Assembly: GCA_036774405.1 (NCBI GenBank)
Contig: DAIPBO010000010.1
Location: 1 to 64,000, forward strand
Direction: 5' to 3'
Length of the DNA stretch: 64,000 nt
Origin: JAAYDS01 sp012729155
Lineage (GTDB): Bacteria; Chloroflexota; Anaerolineae; UBA1429
In this document: positions 25,153 through 34,126 of the stretch, in pieces
Numbering within the stretch: the stretch's first letter is position 1
How the letters are laid out: each line of letters opens with the position of its first letter
Made by a program: the position numbers and the translations under genes
Notes under the pieces: model-generated
The model's database searches: none
Seen by the model: the letters and a program-made list of their open reading frames with translations, nothing else
Told to the model about the DNA's origin: nothing

Positions 25153-26718
25153 ATGCGCCGGGTGATGCTGACCTGTCTACTCTGTGCCCTGTTGGCCCCG
25201 TGTGCGCCTGCAGTACAGGCCGCTCCGCCCGACGCCTCGCCAGACTATCGCACTCCGGGTCTCTTTGCCCTTCCGTGGGCCTGCGGTGAGGGGCATGTCA
25301 TCACCTGGGACCCGCAGGGGCACTGGGAGGCCAACAAGGCCAGTGGCGTGGCGTATGACTTTCGCATGACGACAGGCACCCCCCTGTATGCGCCTGTAGA
25401 TGGCGTGGCGCGCTTTGGGTTCGATGAGCGCCCTTTTGAGACCAACCTGGGCCATTATGTGGATCTGGCCACTCTCGATGGCGCCTGGATGATCAGGCTG
25501 GCGCACTTGCAGGGTGCGCAGAGCGGCGAGCGGCAGGTGAGGGCTGGAGAGCTGTTGGGGCACTCGGGCGCCTCCGGGGTCGAGGTGGAGCATCTGCATC
25601 TCGAGCTTTTTGTGCGCTCGGGCGATGGCTGGACAGCGCCTGATCTGCAACGGCTGACGCGGCTCTTTGGCCTGGCGCGCACGGCGTTCTTTGAGGGCGC
25701 AATGTTGACCAATGATACCTGCGCCAGCTCGGTCACTGTGCAGGGCGAGGTGCTTGCCCTCGACTCTCCGGCGGTGCTGGGACGACCGCAACGGCTGCAG
25801 GTGCTGCTGCGCAACGACGGGCTCGATACCGTGCCGCTGGAGTGGTTGCAGGTCTCTCTTTACTCACCCAATGGTCTGGCGCAGGCCGTGTCGATCGAGG
25901 GAGATTGGCAGGTGCCCCCACGCGAAGCGTTGGCAGTCGAACTCTCTGCTGTGCCCGAGGCGGCCGGTGCGTGGTATGTGGGGCGAGTGACCGTTGGCTC
26001 TGCAGGGCGTGTGACGGGACAGCCTGCCAGTGGTGCGCTCTCGGTGAACACGCCACAGATGCAGGTGGCTGCTGTCAGTCCCATCAAGGCGTTGTATGAC
26101 GTGGGCGCGCTGGTCGCCATTGATGTTCTACTGCACAACAGCGGCAGAGAGACCTGGCGCAGCGAGGGCCTGGCCGTGGAGGGTGTGCGCCCTGGGGGAG
26201 CCCACTGGGAGGCGCGTTACGAGGGCCCCATCGAGCTTGCCGGCGGAAGATCTCAACGGGTCAGGCTGACGGGTGCTTGTATTCCACAAGAGGTGGGGCG
26301 CTGGCAGGGTGAGCGCATCGTCACCTGGCAAGAGGACAGGCGCCTGGTGCTGGGCGCTCCTACAGTGAGCTTTGGTGTGACGGGCGCTCAACTCGCGCTG
26401 AAGGGGGTTACGGCCGCTGAGAGGGCGGGTAAGATCGTCATCTGGGCCCAGATGCTTAACGTCGGCTCAGAGCTGGCGAGGATAGATCGTATCGAGGCGT
26501 GGGGCTGGTCGGGAGAAGGCGAGGATAGCTTTGTTGCGATCTCGCCACTCGGGCCGCTGTTGCCAGGGCAGATGCGCTGGCTACGGCTCGAGGCTGAGCA
26601 TGCCAAAGGCGCGCCCTGGAGGCTGGCCGATGTGGGCTACTGGCTGGCCGGCGTCTACTATTCAGCGGGGCTACCTCGTTACATCGAGCGTCAAGGGGCT
26701 GGCGCAGACTTGTACTAG
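25153..26718 (+). CDS. Exported LytM/M23-like protein with degenerate active site and Ig-like repeats
   Basis: 521 aa. A signal peptide (MRRVMLTCLLCALLAP...VQA) precedes a LytM-like fold at ~50-160 with GTPLYAPVDGVARFG and HLHLE. In peptidases the first zinc motif is HxxxD; here it reads GVAYD with no His, so the zinc site is incomplete and the domain is probably non-catalytic, as in EnvC- or NlpD-type regulators. The C-terminal two thirds resemble CARDB/Ig-like beta domains (LHNSGRETWRSEGLAVEG). It begins six bases after the stress-fusion gene, so the two are co-transcribed. The end overlaps the next convergent gene by four bases. Confidence 0.75.
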   Translation: MRRVMLTCLLCALLAPCAPAVQAAPPDASPDYRTPGLFALPWACGEGHVITWDPQGHWEANKASGVAYDFRMTTGTPLYAPVDGVARFGFDERPFETNLGHYVDLATLDGAWMIRLAHLQGAQSGERQVRAGELLGHSGASGVEVEHLHLELFVRSGDGWTAPDLQRLTRLFGLARTAFFEGAMLTNDTCASSVTVQGEVLALDSPAVLGRPQRLQVLLRNDGLDTVPLEWLQVSLYSPNGLAQAVSIEGDWQVPPREALAVELSAVPEAAGAWYVGRVTVGSAGRVTGQPASGALSVNTPQMQVAAVSPIKALYDVGALVAIDVLLHNSGRETWRSEGLAVEGVRPGGAHWEARYEGPIELAGGRSQRVRLTGACIPQEVGRWQGERIVTWQEDRRLVLGAPTVSFGVTGAQLALKGVTAAERAGKIVIWAQMLNVGSELARIDRIEAWGWSGEGEDSFVAISPLGPLLPGQMRWLRLEAEHAKGAPWRLADVGYWLAGVYYSAGLPRYIERQGAGADLY

Positions 26719-27329
26719 GTGACGTGAGGAGGCCCGAGCTGCGCTGTGATGAGCTTGAGCAGCCAGGGCAGGTCGCTGACCGAGCCTGGCTCGATGGTCA
26801 TGGCATCCATCGGACCACTCGAGCTGGGGTTGGCTGTGATGATATAAGCATAGGGTGGCAGCCGCGCGATAAGCCGGCTATCCACCAGCACGCGGCTCAG
26901 GCCAGCGATACGCCCCAGCCGAGTCTGCTTAAAGGGCAGCAATTGTCGGTAAAAGCCGGTCGCCTGCACCCAGAGCAGCTGCTGATTGCCCCAGTGCGAG
27001 CGCCGCTCGATGTATTCGTCAGTGACGACCATCTCCTCGTCACGCAGCAGCAGCCAGTAATAGGCGCCGATGGCCAGTGGCGCCAGGCTCATCAGGGCAT
27101 AGGCAACCATCCAGCGTGACGACCAGAACTGCCGGTAGGCTGAGGCCCAGCCCACCCGCAGCGCTGCCACAACCCAGGCAAATACGATGAGCGTAGCAGA
27201 GAGCAACGCCAGCACCCACATATAGTGAGCCCCTTGGCCCCCAAAAGTCTCGCGTTCGGGCACGGGCGTTCCACATGAGGGGCAGGCGCTGCCGCCAGGA
27301 GCCATCGTCTCGCACTGTGGACACAACAT
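26715..27329 (-). CDS. Zinc-ribbon membrane protein of unknown function
   Basis: 204 aa. An N-terminal zinc ribbon (CPQCETMAPGGSACPSCG) is followed by two membrane helices (~36-58 and ~72-94) and a cytoplasmic domain resembling a bacterial PH-like fold (VVTDEYIERRSHWGNQQLLWVQ). No enzyme motif. It is divergent from galT. Confidence 0.65.
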   Translation of the reverse strand: MLCPQCETMAPGGSACPSCGTPVPERETFGGQGAHYMWVLALLSATLIVFAWVVAALRVGWASAYRQFWSSRWMVAYALMSLAPLAIGAYYWLLLRDEEMVVTDEYIERRSHWGNQQLLWVQATGFYRQLLPFKQTRLGRIAGLSRVLVDSRLIARLPPYAYIITANPSSSGPMDAMTIEPGSVSDLPWLLKLITAQLGPPHVT

Positions 27330-27422
27330 TGGGCACTCCTGTGGCGCGTCAGAGATGGCTGACTATAGATCAAGCATACCCATCGTCGCAGGTCAGGTCA
27401 AGCCGTGAAGCGCTATCGCCGC

Positions 27423-27450
27423 TTGACATGCGACGGCCGCTGCCTATTTT
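27423..27450 (+). promoter_or_regulatory. Promoter of galT
   Basis: TTGACA (27423-27428) is followed after 16 bases by TATTTT (27445-27450); TATAGT begins at 27450 as an alternative with a longer spacer. The ATG at 27499 has AGAAGGAG before it. Confidence 0.6.
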
Positions 27451-27498
27451 ATAGTCATTGCCTCAGCTCGACTCAGTACGGCTTCAGAAGGAGCGCCC

Positions 27499-28548
27499 AT
27501 GCCTGGTATTGACTATGGAGAGACGCCACATCGCCGCTACAATCCGTTGACGCGCGAGTGGGTTCTGGTCTCGCCACACCGCACCAAGAGACCCTGGCAG
27601 GGGCAGGTCGAGCGCACTACTGAAGAGCGGCGTCCTCGCTACGATCCGCGCTGCTATCTCTGCCCTGGCAACTCGCGGGCAGGTGGCGATGCGACCAACC
27701 CGCAGTATACCGGCACCTATGTCTTTACTAACGACTTTGCCGCGTTGCTCGAGGACGTGCCCTCGGGCGAGGTGAACGACGGTGGGTTGCTACAGGCCCG
27801 CTCAGAGCGTGGCATCTGCCGCGTGGTGTGTTTTTCGCCTGATCATAGCCTGGGCATTCCCGATCTCTCTGTGGCCGAGCTGCGCGCTGTGGTTGACGTG
27901 TGGGCGCAGGAATACGCCGAGCTCGGAGGCAAGCCCCATATCAACTATGTGCAGATCTTTCAGAACAATGGTGCGGTGATGGGCGCAAGCAACCCTCACC
28001 CTCACGGGCAGATCTGGTCAAACGAAACCGTTCCTCAGATCCCCACAGTAGAGACGGCGTCGATGGCTGCCTATCTCGCTGAGCATGGCTCGTGTATGCT
28101 GTGCGACTATACAGCGCTCGAGCTCGAGCGGCGCGAGCGTCTGGTCTGTGAGAATGACCATTTCGCCGTGGTGGTGCCATTTTGGGCTGTCTGGCCCTTT
28201 GAGACGCTGGTGCTGGCCAAGCGGCATGTGGGCAGCCTGCTCGATCTGGACAGCGCAGAGCGCACCGGCCTGGGCGAGATCATCAAGCGCCTCACTACGC
28301 GCTACGACAACCTTTTCGAAACCTCATTCCCTTACTCGATGGGCCTGCACCAGCAGCCAACCGATGGCCATGCTCACGAGGAGTGGCACTTTCACATCCA
28401 CTACTATCCACCCTTGTTGCGTTCGGCCACGGTGCGCAAGTTCATGGTGGGGTACGAGATGTTGGGCAATCCTCAACGCGACGTCACGGCCGAGGGGGCG
28501 GCACAGCGCCTGGCCGCGTTGAGCGAGGTACGCTTTGGCGAGCGTTGA
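27499..28548 (+). CDS. galT: Galactose-1-phosphate uridylyltransferase
   Basis: 349 aa. Transfers UMP between UDP-glucose and galactose 1-phosphate in the Leloir pathway. The histidine triad NPHPHGQIWS holds the nucleotidyl-His. Zinc-ligand Cys (CYLCPGN) and the second half (EEWHFHIHYYPP) are conserved. Length matches GalT. No galactokinase is in the window; the GalE-like epimerase at 19142-20062 is on the other strand about 7 kb away. Confidence 0.95.
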   Translation: MPGIDYGETPHRRYNPLTREWVLVSPHRTKRPWQGQVERTTEERRPRYDPRCYLCPGNSRAGGDATNPQYTGTYVFTNDFAALLEDVPSGEVNDGGLLQARSERGICRVVCFSPDHSLGIPDLSVAELRAVVDVWAQEYAELGGKPHINYVQIFQNNGAVMGASNPHPHGQIWSNETVPQIPTVETASMAAYLAEHGSCMLCDYTALELERRERLVCENDHFAVVVPFWAVWPFETLVLAKRHVGSLLDLDSAERTGLGEIIKRLTTRYDNLFETSFPYSMGLHQQPTDGHAHEEWHFHIHYYPPLLRSATVRKFMVGYEMLGNPQRDVTAEGAAQRLAALSEVRFGER

Positions 28549-28554
28549 GGCAGC

Positions 28555-29097
28555 CTAGTGTGAGGGAAGGATGACGCCGCCCTGGCCTGCGCCGCGACGT
28601 GGCTCTTCGTCTGGTCGTTCCTGAGCCTCTAGCTCGTGTAGCCGTGAAGCCAGCTCCTCGAGGACGCGCAGATCGAGCCCATATCCAGGGGTGCCCTGCA
28701 CGAGTTCTGCGATGAGTGCTCGCTCAAAGTGCGTGGCAAACTCACCTGCCGCGCCATAGCGATGCCATCGAGCTCCTGATTCACGCGCAAAGGCGGAAGC
28801 TGCCGGCGAGGCCAGCCGATCGCTGCGCTGGTAGGCAAAGCGGGTCACGCCCGCGTTCTCTGCGGCGGCCCATTCGACGCCCATGGGGGCTACCAGGTCG
28901 GCGCCTAGAAGGATCACGTAGGCGGTTGCCGATCGCAGGGCCGTCAGGTCGGGGTTGGCTGGCTCGCTCGACCCAGGTGTGCGCTTGATCGTCCATCGCG
29001 CCGAGCGCGGCAGGCCAGCCAGCATCTGGCCGAGTAACTCACATTCGGGGTCCATCTCTGCAGCTGCACTCACATAGAGCACCAGTTGCACGGCCAT
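28555..29097 (-). CDS. Hypothetical soluble protein
   Basis: 180 aa. It begins MAVQLVLYVSAAAEMDPECELL, then has a Rossmann-like alternation (ATAYVILLGADLVAPMGVEWAAAENAG) and a charged C-terminus (ERPDEEPRRGAGQGG). The pattern faintly resembles DUF4062/TIR-like folds, but no catalytic residue set is seen and I do not assign a function. Convergent with galT (gap 6 bases), 14 bases downstream of the alcohol dehydrogenase, so likely co-transcribed with it. Confidence 0.6.
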   Translation of the reverse strand: MAVQLVLYVSAAAEMDPECELLGQMLAGLPRSARWTIKRTPGSSEPANPDLTALRSATAYVILLGADLVAPMGVEWAAAENAGVTRFAYQRSDRLASPAASAFARESGARWHRYGAAGEFATHFERALIAELVQGTPGYGLDLRVLEELASRLHELEAQERPDEEPRRGAGQGGVILPSH

Positions 29098-29111
29098 ATC
29101 GGCGCCTCCTG

Positions 29112-30206
29112 CTACAGGTTAGGGTCAATCAGCGCCTTGACGGCGCGATAGTGGCTGACATCGTCCAGCGCTTCGTTGGCCTGGTCTAGGCTGTAGCTGC
29201 GCGTGATGAAGCGCTCCCACTGGAAGCGCTCGCCATGTTTGTCCAGGACGCGAACGCCTCTCCAGAAATGGCTGAAATCGCTGCCCCAAGAGCCGCGCAC
29301 CTCAAGGTGCTTCTGGTTGATGTCCAGGTGCGGATTGATGCTGATATCGCCCAGGTTGGTGTATTGCCCTACGATCACATAGCGCCCTGCGTCGCGCGTC
29401 ATGGCGAACCCTTCGTTCACAGCGCGGGGATTGCCGCTTGCCTCGATGGTGACGTCGACGCCGCGTCCCTGAGTGAGCTCTCGAACTCTGGAGATGCGCT
29501 CGGCAGGCGACAGGGCGTCAATATCGATGACACTATCGGCGCCAATGCGCCGCGCTTCGGCCAGGCGGTTCGCCGGCCCGCCCACGACAATGACCTGTGT
29601 CGCGCCCGATAGCTGCGCCAGGATGGCAGCGTTCAAACCCACTGGCCCGCTGCCCTGCACTACCACCGTGTCACCCAGCATGATCTCGGCACGCTCAATG
29701 GCGTGCATGGCGGTGGGCAGGCCACAGCCTGCGCCGATAAAGCGTTGTGGCGGTATCCCCTCGGGCAGCGGCAGCACCTTGACGCCAGGTTTGAGATAGA
29801 TCATCTCAGACCAGCCACCGAGCAGGCCATCTTGCGCAGAGTAGGTGATGCCATACACCTTGCGGTGTGGGCAGCGCGTTGTGGTTTTCGCCACAGTGCA
29901 GAACCAACAATGGCCACAGGTCTCGTGTACATCCAGAAAAGTGGCTATCTGCCCTTTGCGTAACGGTTGGCCATCCAGATCGACAGGAGCACCGGCTAGG
30001 TCGACGATCTCGCCCACATTGATGTGCCCGGGGATAATGGGGTAGGGCACGCCAGCCAGATGCCCCTGGTGCAGGTGTACGTCGGTGCCGCATACTTCGC
30101 TGTAGATGGTGCGCAAGAGCACGGCGCCATCCTCCAGGTGGGGCAACGCGAACTCTACCACCTCCAGGGGCTGCTCGGGCGCCGTCATTATCACAGCTCT
30201 GACCAT
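29112..30206 (-). CDS. Zinc-dependent alcohol dehydrogenase (MDR family)
   Basis: 364 aa. NAD(P)-dependent oxidoreductase. Catalytic zinc site SEVCGTDVHLHQGH and IIPGHINVGEI (the usual GHE has Ile in place of Glu); structural zinc Cys in CGHCWFCTVAKTTTRC. The Rossmann motif is VVVQGSGPVGLNAA. Resembles the threonine/sorbitol dehydrogenase branch; substrate not known. ATG 30206 follows GGAGGGTT. Confidence 0.85.
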   Translation of the reverse strand: MVRAVIMTAPEQPLEVVEFALPHLEDGAVLLRTIYSEVCGTDVHLHQGHLAGVPYPIIPGHINVGEIVDLAGAPVDLDGQPLRKGQIATFLDVHETCGHCWFCTVAKTTTRCPHRKVYGITYSAQDGLLGGWSEMIYLKPGVKVLPLPEGIPPQRFIGAGCGLPTAMHAIERAEIMLGDTVVVQGSGPVGLNAAILAQLSGATQVIVVGGPANRLAEARRIGADSVIDIDALSPAERISRVRELTQGRGVDVTIEASGNPRAVNEGFAMTRDAGRYVIVGQYTNLGDISINPHLDINQKHLEVRGSWGSDFSHFWRGVRVLDKHGERFQWERFITRSYSLDQANEALDDVSHYRAVKALIDPNL

Positions 30207-30260
30207 GAGAACCCTCCACCAGTCGATCTGTACTCGTGATTATAGCGGGGGCAGCGTCGC

Positions 30261-30304
30261 ATAGAAAACGTCGCCAGGCGCTCACCATGCGCTGCCTGGC
30301 GACG
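30261..30304 (-). terminator. Terminator at the end of the amino-acid transport locus
   Basis: On the minus strand the inverted repeat CGTCGCCAGGC (30269-30279) and GCCTGGCGACG (30294-30304) forms an 11-bp stem, followed by TTTTCTAT. It lies just after glnQ. Confidence 0.8.
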
Positions 30305-30320
30305 TGAGTGTCGGTCGACC

Positions 30321-31073
30321 CTAGTGCAGAATCTTGCTCAGAAACTGGCGCGTACGCTCTTCACGGGGCGATTCAAACAGCTCTTGCGGTGTGGTGTCCT
30401 CGATGATGCGCGCCTGGTCCATAAAGATGATACGGTTGGCGGCATTGCGAGCAAAGCCCATCTCGTGCGAGACGGCCACCATCGTTATGCCCTCTTGGGC
30501 CAGCTCTAGCATCACATCGAGCACTTCTTTGATCATCTCTGGGTCGAGCGCTGAGGTTGGCTCGTCAAAGAGCATGATCTTGGGCTGCATCGCCAGGGCG
30601 CGGGCTATGGCCACGCGTTGTTGTTGCCCTCCGGATAGCTGGCCGGGGTAGGCCTTGGCCTTTTCGGGGATGCCCACCTTTCGCAGGAGTTGTTCGGCCA
30701 CCGACTGTGCCTCTGCTTTGGACCGCTTGCGCACGATGCGTTGAGCAAGCAGAAGGTTGTCCAGCACCGTCAGATGTGGAAAGAGGTTGAACTGCTGGAA
30801 GACCATGCCCACCTCGGTGCGCACCTTGTTGATGTCTTGGGCGCTCTCGAGGACGATGCCATCGACGGTGATGGTGCCAGAATCGGGCACCTCGAGGTGG
30901 TTGATGCAGCGCAACATGGTGCTCTTGCCCGAGCCGCTGGGGCCGATGATGACCGTCACCTGTCCCTCTGGGATGGTCAGGCTGACATTGTCTAGCGCCA
31001 CGATGCGCCCGTGATGAAAGCTCTTGCAGAGGCTCTCGATGCGGATGATCTCTGGGTTGAGGGTTCTGTTCAT
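30321..31073 (-). CDS. glnQ: Polar amino acid ABC transporter ATPase (GlnQ type)
   Basis: 250 aa. Powers amino acid uptake. Walker A GPSGSGKST, Q-loop VFQQFNLFPH, signature LSGGQQQR, Walker B IMLFDEPTSALDPE, and the switch His in VAVSHEMGFA. All family residues are present. It is 11 bases after the permease gene and last in the transport locus, before a strong terminator. Confidence 0.95.
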   Translation of the reverse strand: MNRTLNPEIIRIESLCKSFHHGRIVALDNVSLTIPEGQVTVIIGPSGSGKSTMLRCINHLEVPDSGTITVDGIVLESAQDINKVRTEVGMVFQQFNLFPHLTVLDNLLLAQRIVRKRSKAEAQSVAEQLLRKVGIPEKAKAYPGQLSGGQQQRVAIARALAMQPKIMLFDEPTSALDPEMIKEVLDVMLELAQEGITMVAVSHEMGFARNAANRIIFMDQARIIEDTTPQELFESPREERTRQFLSKILH

Positions 31074-31084
31074 ATCAGCAGCCT

Positions 31085-32515
31085 CTAGCGCTCAAAGCGT
31101 GTCTTGCTCTCGATGAACTCTACGGCCCGAGACGAGAATAGCGTCAGCACGAGATAGCACAGCGCCACCATAATCCACGTGTCAAAACTCAGGAATGTGC
31201 GGGCCATGTATTCACGTCCGCGTCGTGTCAGGTCAGACACGGCCAGCACCGATACCAGCGACGAGTCTTTGAGCAGGGCGACAAACTCGTTGCCGATCGG
31301 CGGCAGAATCACTCGCACGGCCTGGGGCAAGATCACATGGCGCATGGACTGAAAGTAGTTCATGCCCAACGAACGTGCGGCCTCCATCTGCCCGCGATGG
31401 ATAGATGATATCCCCGCGCGAAAGATCTCTGAACCATAGGCGCCGTAGCAAAAAGTGAGGCCGAAAACAGCAGCCGTAAAGGGGCTCAGTCGCAGATCGA
31501 TCAGCCATTGTCCCTGTGCCTGAAGGCTGGGCGAAAGCGACATCAGCAGCCCCCCCAGCACATCGAACATCTGGGGCAGTGCATACCAAATGAACAGCAG
31601 CTGCACCAACAGCGGAATACCACGGATGAGTTCGACATAGAGCGACGAGATAAAGTAGATGACGCGCGATCTCGAGATACGCCCCAGGCCTCCGAGCAGA
31701 CTGACGAGCAGGATCAGGCCGAACGAGGTCGTCACGATTCTCAGAGTGACGACGATACCGTCTTCGACAAACTTCCAGATCTCGACGTAGGGGAAGGGCT
31801 TGAAGCGAATCAGTAGCCAGATGGTCAGGGCCACCACAAAGACAAGCGCCCACCAGTCGAGCACATTTTCGTGCAACGCCCTGCGAAACGAAAAGGCCCC
31901 GGCAAAGATGAGAGCAGCGCCCAGCGCCGCGCCCCACAGACCCACACCCGGGGCGAAACCACTCGCATATTGGGCGCGGAGCGTAAACGAAAAGTCGAAA
32001 TGATGACACCAGGCAAGGAAAAGCCCCAGCAGCGCACCCCAACCGATGTTGATGGCCGCAGGCACCCACCCCCTGGCAAGCCCAACCGGCGTGCGCTGCG
32101 AACGTATGGTGAGCCCGATGCCGGCAGCGGCCGCCAGCAGCGGCACCATCAGACAGAGCACCAGCGACAAATGGCGACGCAAGGCAGATGGCCGCTGCAA
32201 GATAGCGATCATCCAACCATAGCCCGAGCGTCTGTGTGAGACAGGCGTCAGGATGGCATCGACGGCGTCGAGCTTGGCGTCCACAGGGGATTTGCTCATG
32301 GTCAGGTTGAGGCCCTGCACCAGCGTGCTGTAGTGACTCGTGATGGTGCTGCCATCGGAAAAGCTGACCTTGGCGCTCGATATCCTCTGTGAGAAGAAGG
32401 GCAGCGCTAACGATACCAGGATGAGGGCCGCGCCTGCCAGAATGAGCATAAAGCGCCAGTCTCGCCAACCGTTGGAGAGCGGCTCATTCCCATTGTCATA
32501 GTCGGCATATGCCAT
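31085..32515 (-). CDS. glnP: Polar amino acid ABC permease (GlnP type) with long N-terminal membrane extension
   Basis: 476 aa, about twice a typical permease. The C-terminal ~220 residues are the transport domain, with the EAA-loop ARSLGMNYFQSMRHVILPQA. The first ~250 residues hold about five further membrane helices of unknown role (e.g. FMLILAGAALILVSLALPF, LCLMVPLLAAAAGIGL). I chose ATG 32515: a terminator (32534-32583) lies directly upstream, so the longer frame from 32572 cannot be the start. It begins 18 bases past the terminator's T-run, so expression depends on readthrough from livF. Confidence 0.88.
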   Translation of the reverse strand: MAYADYDNGNEPLSNGWRDWRFMLILAGAALILVSLALPFFSQRISSAKVSFSDGSTITSHYSTLVQGLNLTMSKSPVDAKLDAVDAILTPVSHRRSGYGWMIAILQRPSALRRHLSLVLCLMVPLLAAAAGIGLTIRSQRTPVGLARGWVPAAINIGWGALLGLFLAWCHHFDFSFTLRAQYASGFAPGVGLWGAALGAALIFAGAFSFRRALHENVLDWWALVFVVALTIWLLIRFKPFPYVEIWKFVEDGIVVTLRIVTTSFGLILLVSLLGGLGRISRSRVIYFISSLYVELIRGIPLLVQLLFIWYALPQMFDVLGGLLMSLSPSLQAQGQWLIDLRLSPFTAAVFGLTFCYGAYGSEIFRAGISSIHRGQMEAARSLGMNYFQSMRHVILPQAVRVILPPIGNEFVALLKDSSLVSVLAVSDLTRRGREYMARTFLSFDTWIMVALCYLVLTLFSSRAVEFIESKTRFER

Positions 32516-32533
32516 TTCGTCAATCCCCGCACG

Positions 32534-32583
32534 AAAAAAGATAGCAGCAGAGCGCTGGACCGAGCCAGTCAAGCTCCGCTGCT
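32534..32583 (-). terminator. Intrinsic terminator/attenuator between livF and glnP
   Basis: On the minus strand AGCAGCGGAGC (32583-32573) pairs with GCTCTGCTGCT (32553-32543), 11 bp with one G-U, extended by an inner CTGG/CCAG stem. A run of six T (32539-32534) follows after three bases. It sits inside the 88-base gap between livF and glnP. Confidence 0.82.
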
Positions 32584-32603
32584 TGGTGGTCGGGAAGTGT
32601 GGT

Positions 32604-33311
32604 CTATTCGCCCAGGTAGGCCTGTCTCACCTGTGGGTTCTGCATCACCTGTTTGGCAGGGCCTTGCAGTACGATGCGCCCCGTCTCGAGCACATATGCA
32701 CGGTGGGCGATAGATAGCGCCATCGCGGCATTCTGCTCGACGAGCAGAATGCTGGTGCCCTCCGCGTTGATGCGTTCGATGATATCAAAGATCTCGTCGA
32801 CTAGGATAGGAGCAAGGCCCATCGAGGGCTCGTCGAGCAGAAGGAGTTGCGGCATCGACATCATCCCTCGCCCCATGGCCAACATCTGCTGCTCACCGCC
32901 CGAGAGGGTGCCCCCCTTTTGTTTGAGCCGCTCTTTGAGCCTCGGGAAGCTGGTGAACACCCGTTCCATCGAGTTCTCGATCTCGCGACGGTCTTTGCGG
33001 GTGTAGGCGCCCATCTCCAGGTTCTCGCGTACGGTCAGCCCGCCAAAGATCTGCCGTCCCTCTGGCACCTGCGAGATGCCCAACTTGACGATGCTCTCAG
33101 GCGAGGTCTTGATGATGCTGCGGTCTTGATAGCAGATGTCGCCGGCAGTGGGACGCAACAGCCCCGAGATGGTGCGCAGCGTGGTGCTCTTGCCAGCGCC
33201 GTTGGCACCGATCAAGGTGACGATCTCTCCCTGTTCGATGCCGAATGAAATGCCTTGCACGGCCTGGATCGCGCCGTAAGAGACGTGAATGTCATCAACT
33301 TGCAGCAGCAT
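32604..33311 (-). CDS. livF: Branched-chain amino acid ABC transporter ATPase LivF
   Basis: 235 aa. Walker A GANGAGKSTT, signature LSGGEQQMLAMGRGMM, Walker B LLLLDEPSMGLAP. The ending LQGPAKQVMQNPQVRQAYLGE is typical of LivF. Its start overlaps the end of livG by 17 bases, so they are coupled. Together with LivG it forms the nucleotide-binding pair of the Liv importer. Confidence 0.95.
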   Translation of the reverse strand: MLLQVDDIHVSYGAIQAVQGISFGIEQGEIVTLIGANGAGKSTTLRTISGLLRPTAGDICYQDRSIIKTSPESIVKLGISQVPEGRQIFGGLTVRENLEMGAYTRKDRREIENSMERVFTSFPRLKERLKQKGGTLSGGEQQMLAMGRGMMSMPQLLLLDEPSMGLAPILVDEIFDIIERINAEGTSILLVEQNAAMALSIAHRAYVLETGRIVLQGPAKQVMQNPQVRQAYLGE

Positions 33312-34125
33312 CAGAGGTCAACCCCTTTCCAAACTGCTTGCCCAGATAGGCTTCAATCACCTGGGTATTGCTCTGGATGTCGTCTGCCGTGCCGCGGGCG
33401 ATCACCTGACCAAAGTCCATCACTGTGATCCACTCACAGATGCCCATGACCACGCGCATCTGATGTTCGATCAGCAGAATGGTGAGGTTGAACTCGTCGT
33501 GCACAAACCGGATGAGCTGCATCAGCGTCTCGGTTTCGTTAGGATTCATGCCTGCGGCCGGCTCGTCGAGCAGCAGCAACCGAGGCTGCGCTGCGAGGGC
33601 ACGCGCGATTTCGAGGCGCCGCTGTTCGCCATAGGGCAGATTCTTGGCGAGCTCGAGCTGCCGATCATGCAGCCCAAAAACCGCCAGGAAATCCTGAGCT
33701 TGCTCAGTCAACAGCCGCTCTTGCCGGCGAAACCTGCCAAGGCGAGTGACTGCCTCGAGCAAAGCGTAGCCTGCATGCTGATGATAGGCGATGCGTACAT
33801 TGTCGAGCACGGTCAGGTTACGGAACAGGCGGATGTTCTGAAATGTGCGTGCGATCCCCAGATGGGTGATCTCATGGGGTTGCAGGCCATTGACGATATG
33901 GCCATCAAAGTGTATCTCGCCACTTGTAGGCTGATAGAGGCCAGTGACCATGTTGAAAACTGTGGTCTTACCGGCGCCGTTGGGGCCAATGAGCCCATAG
34001 AGCCCATGCTCGGGCACAGCCATGGTGAAGTCCGACACGGCGCGCAGGCCACCGAACTGCATCGTCAGGTCCCGGATATCCAGGAAAGCGGTCACACCGC
34101 TGGCGCCAGGTTGGAGGTCGGTCAT
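33295..34125 (-). CDS. livG: Branched-chain amino acid ABC transporter ATPase LivG
   Basis: 276 aa. Walker A GPNGAGKTTVFN, Q-loop ARTFQNIRLF, signature LPYGEQRRLEIARAL (variant of LSGGQ), Walker B LLLLDEPAAGMNP. The long insert after the Q-loop is a LivG trait. ATG 34125 follows GAGGAAG one base after the livM stop; an upstream ATG at 34197 lies inside livM. Overlaps livF. Confidence 0.95.
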   Translation of the reverse strand: MTDLQPGASGVTAFLDIRDLTMQFGGLRAVSDFTMAVPEHGLYGLIGPNGAGKTTVFNMVTGLYQPTSGEIHFDGHIVNGLQPHEITHLGIARTFQNIRLFRNLTVLDNVRIAYHQHAGYALLEAVTRLGRFRRQERLLTEQAQDFLAVFGLHDRQLELAKNLPYGEQRRLEIARALAAQPRLLLLDEPAAGMNPNETETLMQLIRFVHDEFNLTILLIEHQMRVVMGICEWITVMDFGQVIARGTADDIQSNTQVIEAYLGKQFGKGLTSDAAAS

Positions 34126-34126
34126 G

